Shown one piece after another: positions 49,090-58,648 of a DNA stretch of 64,000 nucleotides. The position numbers were made by a program, and so were the translations under genes. A model generated the notes under the pieces. The model searched no databases and was not told the DNA's origin. It saw only the letters and a list, made by a program, of their open reading frames with translations. The stretch's first letter is position 1. Each line of letters opens with the position of its first letter. The stretch comes from Salinispirillum sp. LH 10-3-1 (lineage in GTDB: Bacteria > Pseudomonadota > Gammaproteobacteria > Pseudomonadales > Natronospirillaceae), in NCBI RefSeq assembly GCF_030643825.1, contig NZ_CP101717.1:2873673-2937672 (forward strand). Reading direction: 5' to 3'.

Positions 49090-50023
49090 CGGTGGTAAAG
49101 CTGATCACCCGCCCAATATCGCCCTCCTGCAACAATACCATCATCAAACGATCAAAGCCCATGGCTACTCCGGCACAGCTCGGCAAGCCAGCGCGCATCG
49201 CTTGGTCCAGCCGTTCGTCCAGCGGACCAATGGCCTGACCGCTACGCTCACGCTGTCGCACATCCTGCTGAAAACGCTCTTGCTGCTCGTCAGCATCCAA
49301 CAACTCGAAATAGCCGTTCGCCATTTCCATGCCTTGATAGAACGCCTCAAAGCGGCGTGCAATGCGCACACCTAGCGCGTCCGTCTCAATGCGCGCCAGC
49401 GCCGCCATACTCGGCGGCCAATCCGTGATAAACACCAACCTATCTGACGGCAAAGCGGGCTCCACAACCTGCGCCAACCACAAATCCAGCATTTCGTTAC
49501 GCACCGCGCTGTGCCATGCCAAACGCGCTTGAGAACGGGCTTGCAAATCGCCCAACTCAATCGCATGCGGATCAAAGCCCGCATATTGCATGAAGGCCTC
49601 GCGATAACTTAAGGTTTGCCGTGGCAAGCTAGGAATTAACTCCGCCAATAGCGCATGAACTTCATCCATCATGGCGACTTCGTCAAAGCTTGGGCGATAC
49701 CACTCCAACATGGTGAATTCGGGATTGTGCCGTCGGCCGGACTCACCGGCGCGAAAGACTTTGCACAGCTGAAAAATCGCCCCATAACCCGCCGCCAACA
49801 GGCGCTTCATGGGGAATTCAGGCGAGGTATTGAGGTAATACTGGCGGCCTAGCTGGCTGGCAACAATTGACTCGATGTTCGGGTCGCTGTTCATCGCACT
49901 GCTGAGCAGCGGTGTTTCGACTTCGAGCACCTCCCGCGCCGCAAAAAAAGCCCGCACTGCGGCCAAGGTGGCAGCGCGGGCTTTTAAGTGTTCGCGTGGC
50001 GCCGTAGGCTGCCAATCGCTCAT
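49079..50023 (-). CDS. epmA: EF-P lysine lysyltransferase EpmA (GenX/PoxA)
   Basis: 314 aa class II LysRS-like catalytic core without anticodon domain. Motif 2 area FRAGESGRRHNPEFTMLEWY and motif 3 GVAMGFDRLMMVLL are clear. It attaches (R)-beta-lysine to K34 of EF-P. It lies 56 bp downstream of efp on the same strand, and epmB, which supplies beta-lysine, is divergent from efp. Confidence 0.95.
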   Translation of the reverse strand: MSDWQPTAPREHLKARAATLAAVRAFFAAREVLEVETPLLSSAMNSDPNIESIVASQLGRQYYLNTSPEFPMKRLLAAGYGAIFQLCKVFRAGESGRRHNPEFTMLEWYRPSFDEVAMMDEVHALLAELIPSLPRQTLSYREAFMQYAGFDPHAIELGDLQARSQARLAWHSAVRNEMLDLWLAQVVEPALPSDRLVFITDWPPSMAALARIETDALGVRIARRFEAFYQGMEMANGYFELLDADEQQERFQQDVRQRERSGQAIGPLDERLDQAMRAGLPSCAGVAMGFDRLMMVLLQEGDIGRVISFTTDRA

Positions 50024-50079
50024 AACAAACGCTCCTAGAAGACTGGAGGCCTAAAAACCACAGAGATGAAAAGGGGTTT

Positions 50080-50652
50080 TTACTGTTTCGCGCGCGAAAC
50101 GTATTCACCAGAGCGGGTATCTACTTTAATTACTTCGCCATTATCAATGAACAAAGGCACCTTAACCACAGCGCCTGTGGTCAATTTGGCCGGCTTGGTG
50201 CCGCCAGTAGCGGTGTCACCACGCACACCTGGGTCGGTTTCTACAATTTGCAGATCGACAAAGTTCGGTGGCGCTGCCGTCAATACGGCATCGTTCCAGA
50301 GCGTCACCGTATAGCGCTCTTGCTCTTTTAACCAGTCTTTAACGTCACGAATGGCATCCGCGTTGGCGCCATACTGCTCATAGGAGCCATCGGTTTTCAT
50401 GAAATGCCAAAACTCGCCATCGCTGTACATGTATTCCATGTCCAGATCGATGACGTCAGCGCCCTCAAGGCTTTCACCCGACTTGAACGTACGCTCCCAA
50501 ACCCGACCTGTTTTTAGGTTCTTCAGCTTCACGCGGTTAAATGCCTGACCCTTACCGGGTTTAACGTATTCGTTCTCAATGATGCTGCAAGGGTCACCTT
50601 CCAACAATACTTTAAGACCGCCACGAAATTCGTTGGTAGAATAGCTTGCCAT
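50080..50652 (-). CDS. efp: Translation elongation factor P
   Basis: 190 aa. [20 protein letters not shown] start at 50652. The tip loop [11 protein letters not shown] places the modified lysine at K34, as in E. coli. Three beta-barrel domains of normal length. It relieves ribosome stalling at polyproline stretches. A 14-residue upstream extension is rejected. An AT-rich hairpin (near 50053-50078) may end the transcript before epmA or allow partial read-through. Confidence 0.97.
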   Translation of the reverse strand: MASYSTNEFRGGLKVLLEGDPCSIIENEYVKPGKGQAFNRVKLKNLKTGRVWERTFKSGESLEGADVIDLDMEYMYSDGEFWHFMKTDGSYEQYGANADAIRDVKDWLKEQERYTVTLWNDAVLTAAPPNFVDLQIVETDPGVRGDTATGGTKPAKLTTGAVVKVPLFIDNGEVIKVDTRSGEYVSRAKQ

Positions 50653-50720
50653 AGATCTTCCGTCCGTAAATAGCAGCGACCCCCGGCAGGGCAATCGATG
50701 CAGTGAGAATTCAGCCGCCT

Positions 50721-51743
50721 ATGATAACCGGAAAACCCATTGCTGTGCAGTCAGTCCCGACAGAAAAAAATGACTGGCAGCACCAGCTTACGGAAATGAT
50801 TCAAGACCTGTCCGCACTGCTCGACGCCTGTGGTTTAAGCGAACCGCCCGCTCCCCTGGCGAACATGCTGGCGGTTGGCTTTCCGGTGCGCACCACGCGC
50901 CACTTTGCCAGCTTGATCACGCCCGGCGATTGGCATGACCCCCTGTTGCAACAGATTCTGCCCTGGGCGACCGAACAAGTCGATGTTCCTGGCTTCAGTG
51001 CCGACCCATTGCAAGAGCGCGAGGCTTCTCCGCTGCCGGGACTGATTCATAAGTACCGTTCGCGCGTCTTACTCGTACCCACGGGTTCCTGTGCCATTCA
51101 CTGCCGCTACTGCTTTCGCCGCCACTTCCCTTACGAAGGTCATCGCATGGGCGCTAAGGAGCGCGCCGCCATTCTCGACTACCTGAGCGCACATCCCGAG
51201 GTGAACGAAGTGATCTTCAGTGGCGGCGACCCGCTGATGCTGAATGATCGTAGCATGCAAAACTGGCTAACAAGTCTGGCTGGCATTTCCAGTCTGACCA
51301 CTGTACGATTTCACAGTCGCTTACCCATTGTCTTACCGGATCGCCTGACACCGGAGTTCCAGAGGTTACTGACCAGCACGCGCTTGCAAACCGTGTTGGT
51401 GCTGCACAGCAACCATGCACAAGAGCTACCTGAAGTCTTGGCGCAACCGCTGAACGCATTGCGCGCCGCCGGTGTCATATTATTGAACCAAGCGGTTTTA
51501 TTGCGTGGCGTAAACGACAATTTGATGACGCAAGCTGAGTTATCGCAACGCCTCATGCAGCTCGGTGTGCTGCCGTACTACCTGCACCAACTGGATTCCG
51601 TCAGTGGTGCAGCTCATTTTGCCGTTTCGGACAATGAGGCATTGTTATTGCATAATCAGATGAAAGAGCAGCTGGCGGGCTACTTGGTGCCTCGCTTGGT
51701 ACAGGAAATACCTGACCGCCCCAGTAAGACCTGGCTGCCCTGA
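50721..51743 (+). CDS. epmB: EF-P-(R)-beta-lysine 2,3-aminomutase EpmB
   Basis: 340 aa radical-SAM enzyme. Cluster motif CAIHCRYCFRRHFPY (CxxxCxxC), SGGDPLMLND and VRFHSRLPIVLP, plus PLP-binding residues. It converts lysine to (R)-beta-lysine for EpmA. Start at ATG 50721 gives family length; a GTG at 50703 is possible. Divergent from efp. Confidence 0.95.
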   Translation: MITGKPIAVQSVPTEKNDWQHQLTEMIQDLSALLDACGLSEPPAPLANMLAVGFPVRTTRHFASLITPGDWHDPLLQQILPWATEQVDVPGFSADPLQEREASPLPGLIHKYRSRVLLVPTGSCAIHCRYCFRRHFPYEGHRMGAKERAAILDYLSAHPEVNEVIFSGGDPLMLNDRSMQNWLTSLAGISSLTTVRFHSRLPIVLPDRLTPEFQRLLTSTRLQTVLVLHSNHAQELPEVLAQPLNALRAAGVILLNQAVLLRGVNDNLMTQAELSQRLMQLGVLPYYLHQLDSVSGAAHFAVSDNEALLLHNQMKEQLAGYLVPRLVQEIPDRPSKTWLP

Positions 51744-51848
51744 CACCCTCTAAGGGTGTCAGGACTCAGTACAGAGCGTTGCCTGCGCCGCACTGAGTTC
51801 ACTACTATCATTAGTCGAAATACTGACGCAGTTAGCACAGGACGATGG

Positions 51849-53579
51849 ATGCCCGAGAAAACGACCGCCTATCTAAAGCCTGTCGAAGCCACACAGAAGT
51901 CGCTTTCATTCTGTGCAGCACGCGAACGGGACCTGACCGACTGGGTAGGCGAACTGCCCGTGGTCAACTTGGCGGAAACTGGCCGTCGGCTCTACGGTGC
52001 TCTGCGTGAGCTGAACCAGCTGAAAAGCAGCCCACAAGATCGCCTCGCCTTTCTGAACATACTCGCCCCCAGTGTTGAGTACGCTGCTGACGGTCTCTTT
52101 CGTCGCCACCTAGACAGTCTGTACAACCTTGATGACACCGAACGCAAGGTAGCCGGTTTGGCGCAAGCGCTGCATGTGGAGCTCGCCACCGGCTACAAGT
52201 CCGTTGCACTCGACGCAGGCACAACTTGGGCGCTGTCGCGCAAAGAAACCGTAGCGCGCGCCCTGCACCATTGCACCTGGGCCCTGCTCCCCAATTTGAA
52301 GCGCGCCCTGAGCCTTTACCTGCCCGCCCCTACAGGCCTCTGGGGTGAGTTGCATCAGCTCTACCGAGTGGCGCGCAAAGCTGAAACAGCCCGCACAGAA
52401 TTTCCGTGGCAAGACAAAGCCAGCACCCTTGAACAAGGTTATTTTGCTGCCCTGCTGCTGAGCACCTCCCAGACGTTCCAGTTGCAGAAACACGAACTCG
52501 ACCCCTTGTTTCGTGCCTGCGTCACTTGGAGTCGTTTCATCAAGCTGGCGCGTGCACCCGATGGCGTTTATCTGATCGAGCCAAACAGTGACTCAGCGCC
52601 ACAATACATCACCGAATACACCACGCTGCTGCCGGATTCCCTGTGCCTCGATACTCGGGCGCTGGTGAGGGCAATCAAAGAAAAACGCGAGCAATTACCG
52701 GCCGTACATGGCTTCTCCGACCGCTTGGCTGACCATCTTGCCTTGGCGTGGGATCGCGCACAACCGCGCCGCTTCCGCCGCCAAGAGGCCGAAGGGAGAA
52801 TTGGCGTCACCGTGGGTTTATCCGCCGTGCACAAATTGCTCAGTGGTGGCCAGACATTCGAATCCTATGTGCGGCAATACCGTGACACTAAATTGGTTGA
52901 CGACCCGGAACAGCGCTTTGCGGCTCGCGCTACACGCACAGAATTGGCTAATCGCGATGTCTGGGAAGATTCATTCGATGCGGGCCTGAATGCTATACCC
53001 ACCATTCAAATGGACACCGCGAAACTCGAGGAGGAGTTTGTTGATGTCTCCCCTGTCACCGAATATGGCGCAGTATTGCGCGACAAAAGCCCGCGCGGCT
53101 ACTGTTTGCAGTGGCCGGGTGAAACACCGAATAACTTGGTGACGGGCGAGCTTATCGCTGTGCGCGACGAACGGTCAAAACATCGCACCATCGGCTTAAT
53201 TCGCTGGGTTCGCAAGGCACCAGGCGAAGGCCTCTTGATTGGTGTAGAGCTGCTTTCCCCCAATGCGCAAGCCTGTGCTGTGCGTGTGCTCAATAAAACC
53301 GGGAAACACAGTGATTTTTTGCGCTCCATCGCACTTCCGGAAATCAAAGCCATCGCGCAGCCAGAATCCGTTATAATACCGCGCCTTGCTATTAAGGTCG
53401 GACAAAAGGCTCAATTGTACCGGCAAGGCAAAGAACATGCGTATCGGCTCACCCAGAAGATCACCGAGACCAGTGCTGTTGGTCAGTTCTCCATCGTGCC
53501 GATACAGAACAATTTGGACAAAGCCGCCGAACCCAAGAAAACCGAATGGACAGAAGACCCTCTGTGGCGTGCGTTCTGA
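51849..53579 (+). CDS. PilZ-domain protein upstream of fimX
   Basis: 576 aa. ATG at 51849 has AGGA six bases before it; the upstream GTG frame is rejected. A long, mostly helical N-terminal region of about 430 residues (LAFLNILAPSVEYAADGLF; HHCTWALLPNLKRALSLYL) precedes a C-terminal PilZ-like barrel (LIAVRDERSKHRTIGLIRWV, then LLIGVELLSP). The RxxxR motif for c-di-GMP is only partly kept. No signal peptide. The same order (this protein, FimX, SerB) is found in Pseudomonas, where FimX controls type IV pili, so a role in that pathway is inferred. Confidence 0.75.
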   Translation: MPEKTTAYLKPVEATQKSLSFCAARERDLTDWVGELPVVNLAETGRRLYGALRELNQLKSSPQDRLAFLNILAPSVEYAADGLFRRHLDSLYNLDDTERKVAGLAQALHVELATGYKSVALDAGTTWALSRKETVARALHHCTWALLPNLKRALSLYLPAPTGLWGELHQLYRVARKAETARTEFPWQDKASTLEQGYFAALLLSTSQTFQLQKHELDPLFRACVTWSRFIKLARAPDGVYLIEPNSDSAPQYITEYTTLLPDSLCLDTRALVRAIKEKREQLPAVHGFSDRLADHLALAWDRAQPRRFRRQEAEGRIGVTVGLSAVHKLLSGGQTFESYVRQYRDTKLVDDPEQRFAARATRTELANRDVWEDSFDAGLNAIPTIQMDTAKLEEEFVDVSPVTEYGAVLRDKSPRGYCLQWPGETPNNLVTGELIAVRDERSKHRTIGLIRWVRKAPGEGLLIGVELLSPNAQACAVRVLNKTGKHSDFLRSIALPEIKAIAQPESVIIPRLAIKVGQKAQLYRQGKEHAYRLTQKITETSAVGQFSIVPIQNNLDKAAEPKKTEWTEDPLWRAF

Positions 53580-53670
53580 TCAGTTCTCAGTACAACCTAA
53601 AAGTCAGAACAATTGATCGATCGATTAACAAACTCAACAGCGAAGCAACAACAAGGCAACCAGAATTCAC

Positions 53671-55737
53671 ATGAGTGCAGAAGAATCCAACAGTATTAAC
53701 CTGATTATGTTGCACCGCACGCAGAATGAAGCAGAACCCCTGCTCAGTGCGCTGCGCAACCACGGTCAGGCGGCGCGCAGCCATTTTGTAGCGTCCGCTG
53801 CTGAGTTGGAAAAAGTCACCCATGAACAGGTGTTTGATGTTGCCTGTGTGCACCTGGCCGCCGACACCGTTGACCCTACGACGGCTGTTTCCATCATTCG
53901 CGACAGTGGCAAAGACCTCCCCGTCATTGGACTGACGGACGGCTACACGCCAGAGCAAATGGCTCGCGGCCTGACCATGGGGCTTGAGGATGTGGTCGAT
54001 ACCAATCAAACCGAACATCTACTGCATGCGATCAAACGGGCTTTCAGTCAACTTTCAATACGGCGCCAAAAGCGCAGCCTTGAGCACATGTTGACGGAAT
54101 CGGAGCGCCGCTGCCAATTGCTGTTGAATGGATCGAAAGACGCTATCGCGTACGTCCATGAAGGTATGCATATTTACGCCAACGACACTTACCGCGAGCT
54201 TTTTGGTTACGATGACATGGAAGAACTGTCGTGCATGCCCTTGGTTGATTTGGTCAGCACTACACCGCCCGACGCCCTGAAAAGCCAACTTAAAAAAGTA
54301 TCTACTGGCAAGACAATACGGCTCGACGTAGAAGGTGAGCACGAGAGTGGCGAGCGCTTCAAGGCCCGCCTATCGGTAAGCCCTGCCAGTTACGAAGGCG
54401 AACCTTGCATACAGATCACCATCAGCAAAGAGCATGCAAATAACGAAGAGTTGCAAGCCCGCGTGCGCGAACTGGCCAGCCTTGATGCCCAAACCCAACT
54501 GTACAATCGAGCCTACTTCGATGAAGCCATGGCCGACGTCATCAATGAGGTGCGCCGCACACACAGCAAGCGCAGCCTAGCCTTCCTGCAGGTGGTCGGT
54601 TTAGCAGAGCATAAACAGGCACTGGGTATCGCAGGCACCGACCTACTACTTTCTTACGTCGCTGACACTCTACGTAAAGCGTTTCCCGATACGGAACTGA
54701 TGGCGCGCTTCTCCGATGACGCCTTCACCATCGTCTGCCCTACGGATCATGACAGTGCACAACAGAAGACAGAGCGCTTCCTAAAGGCCGTTGCCAACCA
54801 CCTTTTTGAAGTCGACGGCCAAACCGTGCAGGTTAAACTGCATGCTGGCATCAGCCCGATCACCGAAACCACCAGCTCCGACACCGAATCCATCACTCAG
54901 GCACACGAAGCCTGCATGCGTGCCATTAAAGAAAGCAAATTAGTGATCGTCTATCGCCCAGGCGACAAAGAATTAGCCGAAAATACCATGGCATCGCAAC
55001 TGCGCTCGGCACTGGAAAGCAACAAGCTACGCATCCTGTTTCAGCCACTGATGAATTTGCGCCAAAGCAGCGAAGAGAACTACGAAGTGCTGGTGCGCAT
55101 CATCGGAGACGATGAGAAACTTTTGGCCCCGCATGAATTTCTGGAAGCGGCCAACGTGGCAGACTTGGCGTGCCACCTCGACCGCTGGGTATTCCGTAAA
55201 ACCGTGATCGAGCTGGCGCGACATCGCCGTGGCAAGGGCGCTTCAACGCGTGCCTTCGTGCACTTAACGGCCGCCACCGTGCAAGATTCCACCTTCTTAC
55301 CATGGGCCAATAAAACCCTGCGCGAAGCCAAACTGCCGGGCGACTCCATCGTCTTCCAAGTCTCAGAGCACCTGGCGCACAGCTATCTGAAGCAATTGAA
55401 GTCATTCAGCAAAGGCTTGAGTGTACTGCACACCAAGTTGGCGGTGGGACGCTTTGGGCATCCCGAAAAAGGAGAATTACTGCTGCGGCATGTCAACGTT
55501 GACTTCATTAAAGTCGACCCGAGCTTTGTAAGAGAGTTGGATAACGCTGACAATCTGAACAAATTGACGGAATTGGTGAGTTACATCCACCAACATGAAG
55601 TTGCGTCTATCGTGCCACACATTGAAAGTGCGGCCATTTTGGCGAGTTTGTGGCAGGCTGGCGTGCATTACGTGCAAGGGCATTATTTGCAACAGCCGGC
55701 GAGCAGTATGGATTTTCAGTTTGAAGAAGACGAGTAA
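53671..55737 (+). CDS. fimX: FimX-like REC-PAS-degenerate GGDEF-degenerate EAL protein
   Basis: 688 aa. Receiver-like domain 1-125 (VIGLTDGYTPEQM), PAS about 140-250, GGDEF about 260-415 with RFSDDAFTIV in place of GGDEF, and EAL about 440-680 with YEVLVRI in place of EAL (residues near 472). Both enzymatic motifs are broken in the manner of P. aeruginosa FimX, where the EVL domain binds c-di-GMP with high affinity and drives type IV pilus assembly. It is therefore probably an effector, not an enzyme. serB converges on it. Confidence 0.88.
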   Translation: MSAEESNSINLIMLHRTQNEAEPLLSALRNHGQAARSHFVASAAELEKVTHEQVFDVACVHLAADTVDPTTAVSIIRDSGKDLPVIGLTDGYTPEQMARGLTMGLEDVVDTNQTEHLLHAIKRAFSQLSIRRQKRSLEHMLTESERRCQLLLNGSKDAIAYVHEGMHIYANDTYRELFGYDDMEELSCMPLVDLVSTTPPDALKSQLKKVSTGKTIRLDVEGEHESGERFKARLSVSPASYEGEPCIQITISKEHANNEELQARVRELASLDAQTQLYNRAYFDEAMADVINEVRRTHSKRSLAFLQVVGLAEHKQALGIAGTDLLLSYVADTLRKAFPDTELMARFSDDAFTIVCPTDHDSAQQKTERFLKAVANHLFEVDGQTVQVKLHAGISPITETTSSDTESITQAHEACMRAIKESKLVIVYRPGDKELAENTMASQLRSALESNKLRILFQPLMNLRQSSEENYEVLVRIIGDDEKLLAPHEFLEAANVADLACHLDRWVFRKTVIELARHRRGKGASTRAFVHLTAATVQDSTFLPWANKTLREAKLPGDSIVFQVSEHLAHSYLKQLKSFSKGLSVLHTKLAVGRFGHPEKGELLLRHVNVDFIKVDPSFVRELDNADNLNKLTELVSYIHQHEVASIVPHIESAAILASLWQAGVHYVQGHYLQQPASSMDFQFEEDE

Positions 55738-55758
55738 ACAGTGAGGGCGAATGACGCC

Positions 55759-57015
55759 CTACAAACTGTCGATTTGATGCTGGTCTTTAAACCCCAACAA
55801 ATACAAAATGCCATCTAAACCAATGGTACTCAACGCCTGCTTGGCGTTTTGCTGCACGATGGGTTTGGCACGGAACGCAATGCCCAAGCCTGCCGTGCTC
55901 AACATCGGTAAATCGTTCGCACCGTCGCCTACCGCAATGACCTGCTCCAATGAAATGTTCATATCGGCAGCGATCTGCTTCAGCAGTTCCGCTTTGCGCG
56001 CACCGTCCACAATGGGTTCAATTACCCGCCCCGTCAGCTCATCGTTCTCATCGAATTCCAAGGTATTGGCGTGTACGTAATCGATACCCAGTTTGTCCTG
56101 CAAATACTCACCAAAATAGGTGAAGCCGCCGGACAGAATAGCTGTGCGATACCCAAGGGTTTTAACGTGTCGAATCAGACGCTCGGCACCTTCGGTCACC
56201 GGCAACTGCGCTGCAACTTCCGCCAGTACCGACTTCTTCAGACCTCTCAACAGCGCCATACGACGACGGAAACTTTCCTGGAAGTCCAGCTCACCACGCA
56301 TCGCCGCTTCGGTAATTTCAGCCACCTGATCACCGACACCGGCGGCTTTCGCCAGCTCATCAATGACTTCCGCTTCGATCAATGTGGAGTCCATATCAAA
56401 GCAGATCAAACGGCGGTTACGGCGGTACAGGGTATCTTCCTGAAAGGCGATATCAACGTCCAACTCACCGGCCACCTGCAAAAAGCGCGCGCGCATAGCG
56501 TCGGCATCCACCGGCTTACCGCGCAGCGAAATCTCGACACAGGCGCGGCTGTTTTCCGGCGCTTTCCCCAGGGGAACACGGCCAGACAAACGGACGATGT
56601 CATCGATGTTTAATTCTTGTTCGGCCACCACTTCGGCCATGCGCGCAAAGTGCGCTGCGGTGATCTTGCGCGCCAGCAAGGTAACGGTGTAGCGCTCCTT
56701 GCCTTGGCCGCTGACCCAGTGCTCGTATTCTTCCGCACTGACCGGTGTAAACTGCACCCCAACACCCATTTCATGAGCCTTGTAGAGCAGATCTTTCAGC
56801 ACCGTACTCGCCATGCCTTCACCAGGCAACTCAATGAGCATGCCCAGATTCAATTGGTCGTGAATGACCGACTGCCCGATATCCAGAATGGAGATATTGT
56901 GTTGTGCCAATAAATTGGAAAAGGCCAGAGTCAGACCACGGCGGTCTTCACCCGACACCTTCACCAGAATGACTTCAGACGCCTTCTTGTAAACAGCGGG
57001 TGAGGTGTCGGCCAT
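55759..57015 (-). CDS. serB: Phosphoserine phosphatase SerB
   Basis: 418 aa. N-terminal tandem ACT-like region (EVILVKVSGEDRRGLTLAFS) and C-terminal HAD domain with CFDMDSTLIEAEVIDELA (catalytic DxDST), AILSGGFTYFGEYL and VIAVGDGANDLPML. Final step of serine synthesis. The long ACT-bearing form is typical of Pseudomonas-like relatives. Its start is one base after the stop of the 57-aa gene upstream. Confidence 0.96.
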   Translation of the reverse strand: MADTSPAVYKKASEVILVKVSGEDRRGLTLAFSNLLAQHNISILDIGQSVIHDQLNLGMLIELPGEGMASTVLKDLLYKAHEMGVGVQFTPVSAEEYEHWVSGQGKERYTVTLLARKITAAHFARMAEVVAEQELNIDDIVRLSGRVPLGKAPENSRACVEISLRGKPVDADAMRARFLQVAGELDVDIAFQEDTLYRRNRRLICFDMDSTLIEAEVIDELAKAAGVGDQVAEITEAAMRGELDFQESFRRRMALLRGLKKSVLAEVAAQLPVTEGAERLIRHVKTLGYRTAILSGGFTYFGEYLQDKLGIDYVHANTLEFDENDELTGRVIEPIVDGARKAELLKQIAADMNISLEQVIAVGDGANDLPMLSTAGLGIAFRAKPIVQQNAKQALSTIGLDGILYLLGFKDQHQIDSL

Positions 57016-57016
57016 C

Positions 57017-57190
57017 TTATTTCAGGCTTTCAATAGTGCTTTTTACGCTGGCCGCCAACGCACGCAACTCAGCGACCGTGTCATCCACTTCATGGGTCGA
57101 CATGGCACGAGGCGCATCAGAGCTGATACGAAACAACGCGTTTTCAATACGGTTCAGTTGCTCAAGGGCCTGATCAATCTTCTCGCTCAT
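57017..57190 (-). CDS. 57-aa conserved-looking coiled-coil protein before serB
   Basis: Start MSEKIDQALEQLNRIENALF at 57190 with GAGGAAT before it. It is helical and acidic (DDTVAELRALAASVKSTIES) with heptad-like leucines. The stop sits one base before the serB ATG, indicating co-translation. Not recognised. Confidence 0.65.
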   Translation of the reverse strand: MSEKIDQALEQLNRIENALFRISSDAPRAMSTHEVDDTVAELRALAASVKSTIESLK

Positions 57191-57325
57191 GGTGCATTCC
57201 TCAGATAATGAAAAGGTGGTGACGACTGCCTGCACAGGGTAGACTAGTGGCCGTCTAAATTGGCGGCTATTGTAGCGTCAATCATTCCAGAATACAGCCA
57301 TCTGCCCGGATCTCTGACACGCATT

Positions 57326-58648
57326 ATGTGGAAATTATTAGAGCGCCTCGTTCGCTCGCCCAACATTATTGTCGTCGCATTGTGCGTTCTGTTTCTGACC
57401 GTGCTCAGTGCCACCATAGTGGTTTGGCCCAACCAGCAACTGCTGGCCAATTCCTGGCACCAGCAAGGCGAGCTGTTGGCTCGCGAATACGGCCATCGCG
57501 CCGCAGGCCTGCTGACCATCGACGACCGCATCAGCTTAACAGTAGAAGCACGACGTTGGACGCGGGAGCCCCTGATCACCGGCCTTGAGATATTGGACCC
57601 TGCAGGTCGCACCATCACCGACGCCGGTAGCGTCACCGGCGACGACCACCGCAGCTTCAGCAGCCCACTGTATTACGAAGAGCAACTGCTCGGCACCCTA
57701 ACGCTATGGCAGGACGACAGCAACCTGCGTGCGGCTCGTTTGCGCGGTACATTGTTGATCGCATTGACCCTGATCGTCTTCGGCGGCCTGTCTGCTGGCA
57801 TGATGCACCTTTACTTGCGCCGCCAAGGACACGACAGCCAGACCGTCCAGGCCTTGCTGCTGGCCCATTTCCCTGAATTGCACGCACCCGCCACACTGGA
57901 ACCACAAGCGCGACTGAATCACTTACTGCGCCAGCTCGGCCGCTCGCACGGTGATGCTTTGGACTTGTTATCGGCGCTGCGCCGCCGCCTGCCGGAACAT
58001 CAAATCAGCGAAATTATTTCCAATTTTCGCGCCAGCGACTTGCCCGGAGCGCAAACCGTTGGGGCGCTGATCAAAATTGAACTGGTTAATCTGGACGCAC
58101 TGGAAAAGAAACTGCCGCCCGATGCGGTCAAACGTCTGATGGACTTTATTCAGCAACGCTGCGACGAAGTCATGCGCTTATATCAAGGCGAACCAACGCA
58201 AGACCCATGGCGCTTTCTGGTACAAAACGACATTGAGGATGGTGACTTCGTGCAGCGCGCGCTCTGTGCCAGCTATGTATTGGATCAATTGCTCAACAAC
58301 ATGGAAGGCTGGACCGCCCGCCCACGTCCGGAGTTCAGCGTGTCGGTCATGGCTGGCCCCATGTACGCAGGCATTCAAAACAGTCGCGGCCTGCCAGTCC
58401 TAACGATCTTCGGCCAAATCCTGAAACAGCTGGATGCGCTCAGTAGCCATAACCAAGGCGCGCAGATCCTCATTGGCGAGCCGGTGTTTCAGTACGCGCC
58501 GCTGGGCGAAATCGTCGATGCCGAAATCTACCGTGACATCGCCCTACCGGATACCCAGACGCTGGAGGTCTGGCGTTTGCTCGGCTTCACCGAAAACTGG
58601 CAACGCGTGCTTGACCGGCAGGTGGACTCATTGCAGGACCGCGTCTGA
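57326..58648 (+). CDS. AhpA-like membrane protein
   Basis: 440 aa. Two membrane segments (IIVVALCVLFLTVLSATIVV and LRGTLLIALTLIVFGGLSAG) border a roughly 130-residue periplasmic domain. The cytoplasmic part ends in a region (FSVSVMAGPMYAGIQNSRGL then LTIFGQILKQLDALS) that recalls a class III nucleotide cyclase fold lacking clear metal aspartates. Pseudomonas has a protein of the same shape (AhpA) beside serB. Role unknown. It overlaps the haem permease gene by one base (TGATG). Confidence 0.7.
   Translation: MWKLLERLVRSPNIIVVALCVLFLTVLSATIVVWPNQQLLANSWHQQGELLAREYGHRAAGLLTIDDRISLTVEARRWTREPLITGLEILDPAGRTITDAGSVTGDDHRSFSSPLYYEEQLLGTLTLWQDDSNLRAARLRGTLLIALTLIVFGGLSAGMMHLYLRRQGHDSQTVQALLLAHFPELHAPATLEPQARLNHLLRQLGRSHGDALDLLSALRRRLPEHQISEIISNFRASDLPGAQTVGALIKIELVNLDALEKKLPPDAVKRLMDFIQQRCDEVMRLYQGEPTQDPWRFLVQNDIEDGDFVQRALCASYVLDQLLNNMEGWTARPRPEFSVSVMAGPMYAGIQNSRGLPVLTIFGQILKQLDALSSHNQGAQILIGEPVFQYAPLGEIVDAEIYRDIALPDTQTLEVWRLLGFTENWQRVLDRQVDSLQDRV

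Noticed and set aside
50053-50078. AAAAACC/GGTTTTT inverted repeat between efp and epmA as a terminator
   Set aside because: The stem is AT-rich with a long loop, so it is noted under efp but not listed as a firm terminator.
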